Source: Canibacter zhuwentaonis
GTDB lineage: Bacteria; Actinomycetota; Actinomycetes; Actinomycetales; Microbacteriaceae
Length of the DNA stretch: 64,000 bases
Assembly (NCBI RefSeq): GCF_018531145.1
Contig: NZ_JAHDSZ010000010.1
Coordinates: 1-64,000, forward strand
Direction: 5' to 3'
The position numbers and the translations under genes are program-made. The notes beneath the pieces were generated by a model. It did not search any database. It worked only from the letters and a program-made list of their open reading frames with translations, and was not told where the DNA came from. This document shows positions 17,850-26,452 of the stretch, one piece after another; the stretch's first letter is position 1; the number at the start of each line of letters is the position of its first letter.

Positions 17850-18488
17850 CTAGCTGGTCGCTAAAATATCGTTTACTTTAGCGACCACAAGCCTGTTAAT
17901 CTCTGCAATTGGTGCTGTTGCGTCAACAAGCAGATACCGCTCAGGTGCTTTTGTTGCAAGCCGCCTAAAAGTTTCTGCCACCGACGTGTGAAACGCTAGT
18001 GTTTCACACTCGATGCGATCCTCTGCCTCTTCACGATGTGCAATGCGCTCACCGCGCAGCGCCGGATCAAAATCAAGCAGCACGGTTAAATCCGGGGTTG
18101 TGCCTTCTGTAACCGCCGCGCTAAGCTCGTAAATCCACTCTTCTGAAAGACCTCGTGCGCCCGCCTGATAGGCAATTGACGAGTCAATATAGCGATCCTG
18201 CAACACTATCGAGCCCGCAGCGAGCGCTGGCATGATCACCTCGGCGTAGTGCTGCGCGCGATCCGCCGCATACAGCAGTGCTTCTGCGCGAGGCGCAACA
18301 TCAGACCCGTGCAAAAGCAATTCGCGGATGCGCGAGCCCAGAAGTGTGCCCCCCGGTTCGCGCGTGCAAACTATCTGCTGCTGCGGCAGCTGCTCCCGCA
18401 GAGAGTTCGCCAGCAAGCGCAGCTGCGTGCTTTTACCCGCGCCATCACAGCCCTCAAAAACTACAAACAGCCCGCTATGAGATCGCAT
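17850..18488 (-). CDS. tmk: Thymidylate kinase
   Basis: Phosphorylates dTMP to dTDP. 212 residues. P-loop EGCDGAGKST at 12-21, TREPGGT at 42-48, and DRYIDSS at 98-104 are the canonical motifs, and the lid region contains GERIAHREEAEDRIE. It lies 8 bases downstream of topA on the same strand and is probably co-transcribed with it. The tad-topA-tmk neighbourhood resembles that of mycobacteria. Confidence 0.95.
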   Translation of the reverse strand: MRSHSGLFVVFEGCDGAGKSTQLRLLANSLREQLPQQQIVCTREPGGTLLGSRIRELLLHGSDVAPRAEALLYAADRAQHYAEVIMPALAAGSIVLQDRYIDSSIAYQAGARGLSEEWIYELSAAVTEGTTPDLTVLLDFDPALRGERIAHREEAEDRIECETLAFHTSVAETFRRLATKAPERYLLVDATAPIAEINRLVVAKVNDILATS

Positions 18489-18496
18489 AGTTTGTG

Positions 18497-21265
18497 CTAC
18501 TCGCCCCGCTCGACGGCTAGTCTTGCTTCGCGATTGGCTTTGCGCGTCTCCGCTGCTTTTTTTGCAGCGGCTGAACGAACCTGATCCACCTCTTTTTTAG
18601 CTGCCGCTCTTTTAACTGCCGCTTTCCTCGCTGGCGCTTTTGTGCCCCATTTTTTCGCCGAACCTTTCGCCCGTTTAGCAGCGAGCAAATCAACAACTTG
18701 CTCGTATGTGAGCTCTGGTATGCCTTCGCCGCGTGGCACTGTCACATTGGTTGACCCGTCGGTTATATACGGTCCGAAACGACCGTCTCTAACAACAATC
18801 GGTCTTCCGGTTACCGGATCAACATCAAAAACGCGCAGCGGCCCTGTCACTTTGCGTTTACCGTATTTAGGAGAGGCAAACAGTGCCTGCGCACCCTTAA
18901 CGTCAATGCTGAAAATCTCAGCCTCGCTGCTCAGGCTGCGGGTTTCTATACCGCGCTTAATGTACGGCCCGTAGCGTCCGTTTTGTGCGTATATCATTTC
19001 GTCACCGTGCTCGGTATCTACGCCCACTTCGCGCGGCAAACTCAGCAGTTTTATTGCGGTTTCAAGATCAACGGTTTCCGGATCCATAGTCTTAAACAGT
19101 GACGCAATCGGCAGTTTTTCGCCTTTGGGCAGCTCTTCGCCGTCTGCCAGCTGTTCTGCGACATACGCCCCAAAGCGACCCGTTTTGGCTATAACATTGC
19201 GCCCACTCGCAGGATTTACGCCCAGCACCCTGTCTGAGGCAGGTTCCGCGGCAGCAAGTTCGGTTGCTTTTTGCTCTGTTAGCTCATCGGGAGCGAGATC
19301 CGCCGGAATAGAAACCGCGCGCGGCTTCCGCTTGCCCGTGTTATCATCTCTCTCGCATTTTTCGTCTAGAACCTCAAGGTAAGGGCCGTACCTGCCGTTG
19401 CGCAGCGCAATATTTTTAGAGATCTGCACCGTGTTAATAGCGCGCGCATCGACCTCTCCAAGGTTGTCAACAACCCGCCGCAATCCGGGATGGGTGGCGG
19501 ATCCAAAATAGAACTCGCGCAACCAGTTTTCGCGGTTTTTTGTGCCCGCAGCGATATCATCGAGATCCGCTTCCATCGTGGCGGTGAAATCATAGTCAAC
19601 CAGCTCTGCAAAGTGGTTTTCGAGCAGCCGTATAACGCTAAACGCGATCCAGTTGGGAACAAGCGCGTTACCGTTTTTAGCAACGTAGCCGCGGTCTATG
19701 ATCGTGGACATAATAGTCGCGTAGGTTGAGGGTCTGCCCACTCCCAACTCTTCCAGGCGTTTGGTGAGGCTCGCCTCGGTGTATCGCGCGGGCGGTGTCG
19801 TGTTGTGCTCTTTCACTTCAGCGCCAGTAATTTGCACAGCATCGCCAGCTTCAAGCAGCGGCAGGCGCTCCATTTTTTCCGCTCGCGATTTGTCATCGCG
19901 CCCTTCTTCGTAGGCGGCTAAGAACCCGGGGAAGGTGATTACCGTGCCGCTAACCTTGAACTCCAGCTGCGCGGATGTGCCCGACAAGCTGGCGGTGTCC
20001 GCGATTGTGATGGTGTCGGTGGATCCTGTAGCGTCTGCCATTTGGCTGGCCACGGTTCGCTTCCAGATGAGGTCGTAAAGCGCAAGTTCTGAACTGGTGA
20101 GCTGGCGTTTGAGGCTCTGCGGCTGCGCAAAAACCTCACCTGCGGGGCGGATCGCCTCGTGTGCCTCCTGCGCGCTCTTGTTCTTTTGCGCGTAAACTCG
20201 CGGCTGCGGAGCGACCGAGTTGCCGCCGTAGAGTTGCGCAGCGGCGGTTCTGGCGGCATTAACTGCCTGCGCAGAAAGGTTGCTCGAGTCAGTACGCATA
20301 TAGGTTATATAGCCTTTTTCGTACAGCGACTGCGCAACCGACATTGCCTGCCACGAGCTGAGATTAAGCTTGCGTGATGCTTCCTGCTGCAGGGTTGAGG
20401 TTGTGAAAGGCGCGGCGGGGCGACGCCTATAAGGTTTTGTTTCACGATTAACAACCTGCGCCTGTTTTGCCAGAGTTGCTGCTATTTCTTGCGCGGCTTC
20501 CGCGTTTAAGATGTGAATTTCACCGACGTTTTTAGCTGATAGCTCGCCGTGTTCGTTAAAGTCTGCTCCCGTAGCAACTTTTTTACCGTTCACGGTGTTC
20601 AGTCTGGCAGAAAAATCGCTTTCGGCAGAGTTGAACTGTGCGGTCACGCTGCAATAATCAACGCTGATAAAGTCCATCCGCTCACGCTCACGGTCAACAA
20701 CCAGCCTGGTTGCAACGGATTGCACCCGCCCAGCAGACAGTTTTGGTCCGACTTTCCGCCACAGCACGGGCGAAATATCGTAACCGTATAGCCTGTCAAG
20801 GATCCGTCGGGTTTCTTGCGCGTCAACCAGGTTAGTATCTATTTCACGGGTGTTTGCGACCGCTTCATCAATTGCCTGTTTGGTGATCTCGTGAAAAACC
20901 ATACGGCACACGGGAACTTTAGGTTTTAACACCTCGAGCAGATGCCACGCGATTGCTTCTCCCTCGCGGTCTTCGTCTGTTGCTAACCAAAGCTCGTCAG
21001 CGTCTTTTAGCGCTCGTTTCAACTGCGCTACGGTTTGTTTCTTGTTGTCGCTAACAACGTAATACGGCGCAAAATCATTTCCAACATCAACAGCAAACTT
21101 GCCCAGTTCGCCGTGCTTCAACTCTGCCGGTAATTCTGACGGTTCAGCAAGGTCACGGATATGCCCCACAGAAGCAACCACTTCGTACTCTTTGCCTAAA
21201 AATCCTCTGATAGTGCGGGCTTTTGTAGGTGACTCCACTATAACTAGTTTTTTTGAGGCTGCCAT
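18497..21265 (-). CDS. topA: DNA topoisomerase I
   Basis: Type IA topoisomerase that relaxes negative supercoils. About 922 residues from ATG 21265, which follows AGGAG by 4 bases; an upstream start at 21295 is less likely. The Toprim segment contains TDEDREGEAIAWH (about 96-109). The active-site Tyr is near residue 322 in ITYMRTDSS. The C-terminus carries repeated GRYGPYI-type modules and a Lys/Ala/Arg-rich tail without zinc fingers, the actinobacterial form. The tail is likely to contact DNA or RNA polymerase, as in mycobacteria. Confidence 0.95.
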   Translation of the reverse strand: MAASKKLVIVESPTKARTIRGFLGKEYEVVASVGHIRDLAEPSELPAELKHGELGKFAVDVGNDFAPYYVVSDNKKQTVAQLKRALKDADELWLATDEDREGEAIAWHLLEVLKPKVPVCRMVFHEITKQAIDEAVANTREIDTNLVDAQETRRILDRLYGYDISPVLWRKVGPKLSAGRVQSVATRLVVDRERERMDFISVDYCSVTAQFNSAESDFSARLNTVNGKKVATGADFNEHGELSAKNVGEIHILNAEAAQEIAATLAKQAQVVNRETKPYRRRPAAPFTTSTLQQEASRKLNLSSWQAMSVAQSLYEKGYITYMRTDSSNLSAQAVNAARTAAAQLYGGNSVAPQPRVYAQKNKSAQEAHEAIRPAGEVFAQPQSLKRQLTSSELALYDLIWKRTVASQMADATGSTDTITIADTASLSGTSAQLEFKVSGTVITFPGFLAAYEEGRDDKSRAEKMERLPLLEAGDAVQITGAEVKEHNTTPPARYTEASLTKRLEELGVGRPSTYATIMSTIIDRGYVAKNGNALVPNWIAFSVIRLLENHFAELVDYDFTATMEADLDDIAAGTKNRENWLREFYFGSATHPGLRRVVDNLGEVDARAINTVQISKNIALRNGRYGPYLEVLDEKCERDDNTGKRKPRAVSIPADLAPDELTEQKATELAAAEPASDRVLGVNPASGRNVIAKTGRFGAYVAEQLADGEELPKGEKLPIASLFKTMDPETVDLETAIKLLSLPREVGVDTEHGDEMIYAQNGRYGPYIKRGIETRSLSSEAEIFSIDVKGAQALFASPKYGKRKVTGPLRVFDVDPVTGRPIVVRDGRFGPYITDGSTNVTVPRGEGIPELTYEQVVDLLAAKRAKGSAKKWGTKAPARKAAVKRAAAKKEVDQVRSAAAKKAAETRKANREARLAVERGE

Positions 21266-21478
21266 CTGGCTCCTTCTAACACTGTGTGTAAACATTTAAT
21301 CTCTCCGATTAAAGCAAAACTTGCATAATCTATTACCGAGATTAGCTACACGATTCTGTCACATAATAACCAATTGAACACTATAACACTAAAAGTTTTT
21401 AATCTTTACTCAAAAACTCTTAAACCTCTCCCTAATAGTAATCATAATATCCCACGATCCTTGATATCCCACACGCCT

Positions 21479-21787
21479 TTACTCGCTCCCCGCCCGCGCT
21501 CGCGCAACAAGCGCAAAACCCGCAAACTGCGCGGCACACTCAACCTGCACGGTTGTTGCGGCGAGCTCACACTGTGTCAGTGCGGCTCCGTGTGCGGCGG
21601 CAACATCAGACGCAATCCGGCATGGCGGATCCCCACGCAGTCCGAATAACGCATCCGCCGCGGCAAGCGCAGCATTATCAGCGGCAGCTGTGACCGTGTG
21701 CTGTTTCTGCACCGCCGCGCTAACTCCCAGCACGGCTGCGCCGACCGCCAGTGTTACGGCTATTAACACCGACATTAGAAAACTCAT
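21479..21787 (-). CDS. TadE-like pilus-locus protein, Rv3654c type
   Basis: 102 residues. One N-terminal membrane helix (MSFLMSVLIAVTLAVGAAVLGVSA) leads into an Ala-rich exported domain with paired cysteines. Position and form match the last gene of the mycobacterial Tad locus (Rv3654c family), thought to be a minor pseudopilin or secretion helper. It is the distal gene of the minus-strand Tad cluster. Between it and topA, 21296-21478 holds no gene. Confidence 0.75.
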   Translation of the reverse strand: MSFLMSVLIAVTLAVGAAVLGVSAAVQKQHTVTAAADNAALAAADALFGLRGDPPCRIASDVAAAHGAALTQCELAATTVQVECAAQFAGFALVARARAGSE

Positions 21788-21922
21788 TTACTCACCTCAT
21801 TAATACCCCTCAAACAAAACACAATCACGCCCGCACAGTGTGTTGCAACGCTCTCTGCTGCTCACACAAACGCCAGCCCACTCGCACAACCACCCCAATT
21901 GCATTACCCCCTCCCTTACTCA

Positions 21923-22375
21923 TTAGGTCACGTCCGTTTTTGCCGCGCAGCTGCGCGCCTCAATCGCAAACGCTCTTAACACCGTAGTGTTTTTATGCGT
22001 GCGCAGAGTGACGCAGTGCAGCGCTGCATCCGCTGCCACCGCCCGATATTCAACGCCCTCGCCTAAATCGCCGCGATATTTTGCCGCTTGTGCAGTGTCT
22101 CCCCGGGCTTCGAGCCGCGCGATTTCAGCAGCGGCGGATATTAGTTTTATTTTCTGCGCGCTAACGGATAAGCCGCCAACAATCAGCGCGAGAGTAACCA
22201 CCACAACGGGCAGCAGGATCGCAAATTCGGCGGTAACTCCCCCTTTTTCGCTCCGCACCAATTTCGCAATGGAAGTTAGTTCCATTTTTCCGTTGCGCGC
22301 GAACTTCGCAACTAAGGTTAATCCCGATTTTTTGCTCCACATTAGCCCTGCAATGGCGGTTACTCTGCGCAACAC
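21923..22375 (-). CDS. TadE-family minor pilin
   Basis: 150 residues from GTG 22375. EKGGVTAEFAILLPVVVVTLAL near residue 43 is the TadE prepilin-like signature, with the processing site before the hydrophobic helix. The exported part has two cysteines. The upstream 40 residues are unusually long and basic, so an internal GTG near 22258 (start of VRSEKGGV) may be the true start. It follows the DUF4244 pilin after 5 bases, as in mycobacteria. Confidence 0.75.
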   Translation of the reverse strand: MLRRVTAIAGLMWSKKSGLTLVAKFARNGKMELTSIAKLVRSEKGGVTAEFAILLPVVVVTLALIVGGLSVSAQKIKLISAAAEIARLEARGDTAQAAKYRGDLGEGVEYRAVAADAALHCVTLRTHKNTTVLRAFAIEARSCAAKTDVT

Positions 22376-22380
22376 GAGAG

Positions 22381-22767
22381 CTACCCTGCGCTGTTGAGGG
22401 CGTTTTCTATTAGCCGCGTGAGAGCCGCACGAACTTCGCCGCTGCGCATAATAACAACGAGAAGACCCGCAAAAGCAACGGCTGCGATAATCACAATTGC
22501 GTACTCAGCCGTCACTCCGCCGCGTTCTGAGCTCAGCAGTTGTTGCGCTCTGTGCAAACGCCTGCACCGCTCTTTGTAGCTTGTGCGCCCGCGCATTAGA
22601 TTTACAAACAGCAAATACCTGCGCGCATTCGCAACATAAAATCGGTGCAACCATAAATATAAATAAACGTCTAAAAATCTAAACCCCGAATACGAGACCG
22701 AGTTAGATTTATTACGCGGTTGCGCACAAGCTGAGATCCGCTCACGGATGCTATTTAGTGTGAACAT
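22381..22767 (-). CDS. DUF4244 family Flp-type pilin subunit
   Basis: 128 residues from ATG 22767, which follows AGGAG by 5 bases. The C-terminal 50 residues contain ERGGVTAEYAIVIIAAVAF, the Flp/DUF4244 pilin signature: short prepilin leader ending before a Glu-containing hydrophobic helix. This would be the main pilin of the Tad machine. The N-terminal 75 residues are long, basic and aromatic, which is more than the usual leader of this family. No prepilin peptidase gene lies in the window. Confidence 0.8.
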   Translation of the reverse strand: MFTLNSIRERISACAQPRNKSNSVSYSGFRFLDVYLYLWLHRFYVANARRYLLFVNLMRGRTSYKERCRRLHRAQQLLSSERGGVTAEYAIVIIAAVAFAGLLVVIMRSGEVRAALTRLIENALNSAG

Positions 22768-22914
22768 TTTTACTCCTGTTCTAGTATGTGAGACTTCAAT
22801 TATCACGGCGTTGCAGGGGTGCACCGCCTAAAAATCAGATACCTGTTGATAACCGCGCAGCTGCTCGTTTTACAGGGGCTGTGGATAACGTTTTAATCCG
22901 CAACCACCCGCGGT

Positions 22915-23787
22915 TTAATCCCCAACCCCCTGCAACATCGCAACAACAAGCGGAATCACACCCGTTAAAATAAACGCTGGAAGCACACAGCACGCTAACG
23001 GCAAAAGCGCTTTTGTGCCCAGTTTTTCCGCCGCGGTCTCTAGTTTTTCGAGCTGCTTGCGACGAGCTTCAAGCGCCACCTCCTGCAGCGCCGTGTTAAA
23101 ACCGGCTCCCGCGTAACGCATTTTTGCCAGCACCGAATCAACAGACCCGTCCGCAGCAAGCTCGTCCGTGTTCAACCACTCTGCATTGTTGCTGCAGATT
23201 GCATCCGCCACCAGTTTTTTAGCCTGTGCCGCGGCAAAACCCCCGCACATAGCAAGGGCGACCAGCTCGCTCTCGTAACCGGCAAGGCTCTCCAGCCGCG
23301 CAACCTGCGCAGTCATGCGCCGCAACCACAGAACACCAACAAGCATCAAACAGGCGGCGGCAAACAGCAGCAATACGCCGTATCCGCGCAGCAGCACGCG
23401 GAGCGGATCAAACCCAACCAGGTAGCCCATCGCAACGCCAAACAACGGCAGCGCTGCAACCAAAGCCATGCTAGCTTTAATACCGCTGAGCAGCACCCGT
23501 CTGCGTTTGCGAGCTTCTAGCAGGGCGTCAAACGCACGCGCCAGGCTTTGCAACCCCCACGCATAGGGAGCGCCCGTTGTGATGGCAATATCTTGCACAA
23601 CTCGCAAAACGCTCGCCGCACGGCTGTTTTGCTCTAGTGAAACGGCAGCCGAGGCTGCAACCCCTGCGCGCAGGCAAGCCGCCGCGCTCTGCAATTCCTG
23701 TTTGTATTGTGCAAGTTCGGCGTCGAATTTGCTTTCGCTATCACCCGGCATAATCGCGGCTATTTTGGACAGATAGCGCGCTTTCAT
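22915..23787 (-). CDS. Type II secretion F-domain membrane protein of the Tad locus
   Basis: 290 residues with membrane helices near 104-120, 135-158 and 265-285, plus cytoplasmic segments rich in Ala, Leu and Arg. This is the TadB/TadC platform protein that anchors the ATPase. Usual Tad loci have two such proteins (TadB and TadC); only one is visible here. The start overlaps the ATPase stop (ATGA), showing translational coupling. Confidence 0.8.
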   Translation of the reverse strand: MKARYLSKIAAIMPGDSESKFDAELAQYKQELQSAAACLRAGVAASAAVSLEQNSRAASVLRVVQDIAITTGAPYAWGLQSLARAFDALLEARKRRRVLLSGIKASMALVAALPLFGVAMGYLVGFDPLRVLLRGYGVLLLFAAACLMLVGVLWLRRMTAQVARLESLAGYESELVALAMCGGFAAAQAKKLVADAICSNNAEWLNTDELAADGSVDSVLAKMRYAGAGFNTALQEVALEARRKQLEKLETAAEKLGTKALLPLACCVLPAFILTGVIPLVVAMLQGVGD

Positions 23788-25244
23788 GATCTAACAAGCT
23801 GTGTTTCTGTGTTCTCAAGCCAGGTGTCGTTAACCCCCGCGAATCCAGTGGTTGATATTTTCTCGTACCCCGCCGCGTCCGATACAGAAAAGCTTGTGCC
23901 GCCCGCAGGTCCGCCATCCACAACCGCGGACGCGTCGCTAACCGCACCCGCAACCCCCGCATCAACGCTAATCTGCAGCTCACCGTTTGCGCCTAGCCGC
24001 GGCGCACCCAGCTGCGCAATCCGCAATTGCCCGTTACCATTGCGCCGCAACTGCACAACCAGATGCACCGCCGCAACAACCTGTTTTGCAAGCGCCACCG
24101 CACCCATTCCAGCGAGCGCTCCAAGCGCCTCCAGGCGCGCAGGAAGCTCACCCAGCCCGGAACAGTGCACAGTGCTCATTCCACCGCTGTGACCGGTGTT
24201 AAGCGCGTTTAACATAGTGGCAAGCTCCGCACCACGGCACTCGCCAAGCACTAGCCTGTCGGGTCGCATCCGCAACGCCTGTTTCAAAAGTTCATCAAGG
24301 CTCACCGCTCCCCCCGCCTCGCTGTTTGCAGCGCGCGATTCAAGCGCCACATGGTGCGGATGCTCTAGCACAATTTCGGTGACATCCTCGATTGTGATAA
24401 TCCGCTGATTCGCTTCAGCCGCATCCAGCAGCGCCCGCAAAAGCGTTGTTTTGCCCGTTGCGGTCCCGCCGCTAATCAGAATATTACGCCGCGCAGACAC
24501 AGCAGCGAGTAGCTGCCGCGCAACTTGCTCACTGCACGTTCCGTTATGCACCAGGTCACGCAGTGCTAGGCGCTGCAGGTTTGGCACGCGGATCGAAATC
24601 GCCGCCCCGTGCACCGCTATCGGTGCCAGCACCGCGTGCACTCGAATTCCCGCGCCAAGCCGCACATCTTGCGCCGGGTGCAGCTCATCAAGCTGACGCC
24701 CGCCCGCTACAATCAGTCCGCAAGCAAACTCGCGTAGCTCGCGCGCATGGCGGATCGGCGGAGTGAAGCTCTGCATTGCGCCGTCAATATCTGCCCACAA
24801 CTGCACTCGCTCACCCCGACTCTGGACGAAAATGTCGCGCACTCCCGGCCTGTCAAGCAGGGGCAGCAGCCACGAAAACGCCCTTTTTTGGTGCAACAGA
24901 AGCGTCTCGCTGATCACCGTCAGAGGCGGCAGGTTTTGCGCAGCACCGCGCACATTCACGCCCGTACTCCCGCGCGCTCTTGAAGCCGGTGCGCCAGCAC
25001 TCGGCACGCCAACGGCGCTCAGCAAACTCCCGTGCACGCTCCCGCGCGTGCTTGAGTCCGGCGATCCCGCGCCCGCAAAGCTCACAGCACCCGGCACGCC
25101 CACGCCAAAAGCGCCCGGCATAAACTCCGCTGCGGGCATAAAGGCAGATTCTAGCTGCGGCGGCATAAAAGCATTAAGCGGCGGCGATGCGCCGCTGGTT
25201 TGCCGATCAAGCGATAGCGCGTGTTTTTTCGTAAAAAATTTCAT
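23784..25244 (-). CDS. tadA: Tad/Flp pilus assembly ATPase, CpaF/TadA family
   Basis: About 486 residues from ATG 25244; an in-frame GTG at 25265 is possible and neither start has a good ribosome site. A Gly/Ala/Pro-rich N-terminal region precedes a secretion ATPase domain with Walker A SGGTATGKTTLLRALL, the Asp/His boxes (TIEDVTEIVLEHPHHV) and LVLGECRGAE. The C-terminus has another low-complexity Ala/Gly/Asp stretch. It is the first gene of the Tad cluster. The usual TadZ/Ssd partner upstream is absent. Confidence 0.9.
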   Translation of the reverse strand: MKFFTKKHALSLDRQTSGASPPLNAFMPPQLESAFMPAAEFMPGAFGVGVPGAVSFAGAGSPDSSTRGSVHGSLLSAVGVPSAGAPASRARGSTGVNVRGAAQNLPPLTVISETLLLHQKRAFSWLLPLLDRPGVRDIFVQSRGERVQLWADIDGAMQSFTPPIRHARELREFACGLIVAGGRQLDELHPAQDVRLGAGIRVHAVLAPIAVHGAAISIRVPNLQRLALRDLVHNGTCSEQVARQLLAAVSARRNILISGGTATGKTTLLRALLDAAEANQRIITIEDVTEIVLEHPHHVALESRAANSEAGGAVSLDELLKQALRMRPDRLVLGECRGAELATMLNALNTGHSGGMSTVHCSGLGELPARLEALGALAGMGAVALAKQVVAAVHLVVQLRRNGNGQLRIAQLGAPRLGANGELQISVDAGVAGAVSDASAVVDGGPAGGTSFSVSDAAGYEKISTTGFAGVNDTWLENTETQLVRS

Positions 25245-25315
25245 GCAATAATTTTTAGCTGCCACTGACGCTATCGAGTCTAAAACCGTGAAACCTGTGC
25301 AAAACCTGGCTTATC

Positions 25316-25507
25316 TCAATCTGTCGAAAACGTAATTAACCGCACCAGAGAAAACCCGCGTACAGCAACCGCGCTCAACCCCAAAATCCGCGCACCCAAA
25401 GCCAGCACAACACAAACGCCACAACCCGTAAAAACAACCCTTAACAGAGCCACACGCTCAACAGATCCGCTAAAAATCAGCCCGGAAACAATAACAGAGC
25501 CGCGCAC
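25316..25507 (-). CDS. Possible small hydrophobic protein
   Basis: 63-residue frame between ridA and the Tad ATPase, GTG start. One membrane-like stretch (VVFTGCGVCVVLALGARIL) is present. No ribosome site and no known family. It may be an accidental frame in the leader of the Tad operon. Confidence 0.25.
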   Translation of the reverse strand: MRGSVIVSGLIFSGSVERVALLRVVFTGCGVCVVLALGARILGLSAVAVRGFSLVRLITFSTD

Positions 25508-25538
25508 CCAACAGGATACGCAGCTCTTAGCACGTAGT

Positions 25539-26018
25539 TTATTCCGCTATTTCAAAAACAAATTCCGCCTCAACGGGAACATCAAGCGGCAGCACAGCAA
25601 CGCCCACGGCAGAGCGCACGTGAACGCCGCTCTCGCCGAAGATTTTACCCAGCAGCAGCGATGCGCCGTTAGCAACAAGCGCCTGATCCGTGAACTCAGG
25701 GTCAGAAGCAACAAAAACGGTTACTTTAACAACCCTTTTAATCTTGTCGAGCGAACCCACAACACCCTGCACTGCCGCGAGCGCGTTCAGAGTGCAAACC
25801 TCAACAAGCTTTTGCGCCTGCGCGAGCGAAACAAACCCTGCTTCGTTGGTGTTTTTAACCTTTCCGCATCCCGCAACTTTACCCTCAACCAGCGGAATCT
25901 GTCCGCTGGTGTAAACAAAGTTACCAACCTGAGTTGCTGGCACATAAGCCGCGACCGGAGCTGCGATCTCGGGCACGGTGTAGCCGAGCTCTGCGATTTT
26001 TTCTGCAATAGTTGACAC
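25539..26018 (-). CDS. RidA family protein (reactive imine deaminase-like)
   Basis: 159 residues from GTG 26018. The RidA fold is shown by FVYTSGQIPLVEG near residue 40 and the C-terminal VAVLPLDVPVEAEFVFEI. The family hydrolyses reactive enamine/imine intermediates; the catalytic Arg seen in typical RidA appears near HVRSAVGVAVLP. An upstream extension to 26108 overlaps the preceding gene and lacks homology. It lies 2 bases after the DUF4177 gene. Confidence 0.88.
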   Translation of the reverse strand: MSTIAEKIAELGYTVPEIAAPVAAYVPATQVGNFVYTSGQIPLVEGKVAGCGKVKNTNEAGFVSLAQAQKLVEVCTLNALAAVQGVVGSLDKIKRVVKVTVFVASDPEFTDQALVANGASLLLGKIFGESGVHVRSAVGVAVLPLDVPVEAEFVFEIAE

Positions 26019-26020
26019 TG

Positions 26021-26371
26021 TTATTTTGCCTTTCGTTTTAGATATGCCACGTTGCCGCCAGCTGGACCGGTGATTATCTGCACCAGTTCCCAGCCTTGCG
26101 CACCCCAATTATTGAGAATTTGAGCCTCGTTGTGCAACAGCAGCGGGGTTACAAAGTACTCCCATTTAGCGTGCGCCAGCGTCGCAGTTGTTTCCGCCGC
26201 TGCTGTTGCTGCGGATGTTCCTGCACACGTTCCTGTAACCACAGCCGCATCAAAGTCAGTTCCCGTGGCAGCTACCGCGCAGTTGCCTGCCGCGTCCGCA
26301 GCATCCGCCGTTACTGCGCACATTCCCATAGCATCCGCTGCTGTTTTTGAACCGTTATTCACCGTGTTCAT
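26021..26371 (-). CDS. DUF4177-type small protein with Ala/Thr-rich N-terminal extension
   Basis: 116 residues. The last 50 residues match the small DUF4177 proteins of actinobacteria (AKWEYFVTPLLLHNEAQIL, then WGAQGWELVQI). The first 65 residues are a low-complexity Ala/Thr/Gly stretch absent from the usual 50-60 residue family members. ATG 26371 has a weak AGAGG site. No good start lies directly before the conserved domain, so the extension may be real. It is probably in one operon with ridA. Confidence 0.7.
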   Translation of the reverse strand: MNTVNNGSKTAADAMGMCAVTADAADAAGNCAVAATGTDFDAAVVTGTCAGTSAATAAAETTATLAHAKWEYFVTPLLLHNEAQILNNWGAQGWELVQIITGPAGGNVAYLKRKAK

Positions 26372-26452
26372 TCGCCTCTTTTCTGTGTGATTTGAGATCT
26401 CTAAAAATTGTACTGTTAAACACCTTTCAGAGTTTTGGCATATGCTAATTTT

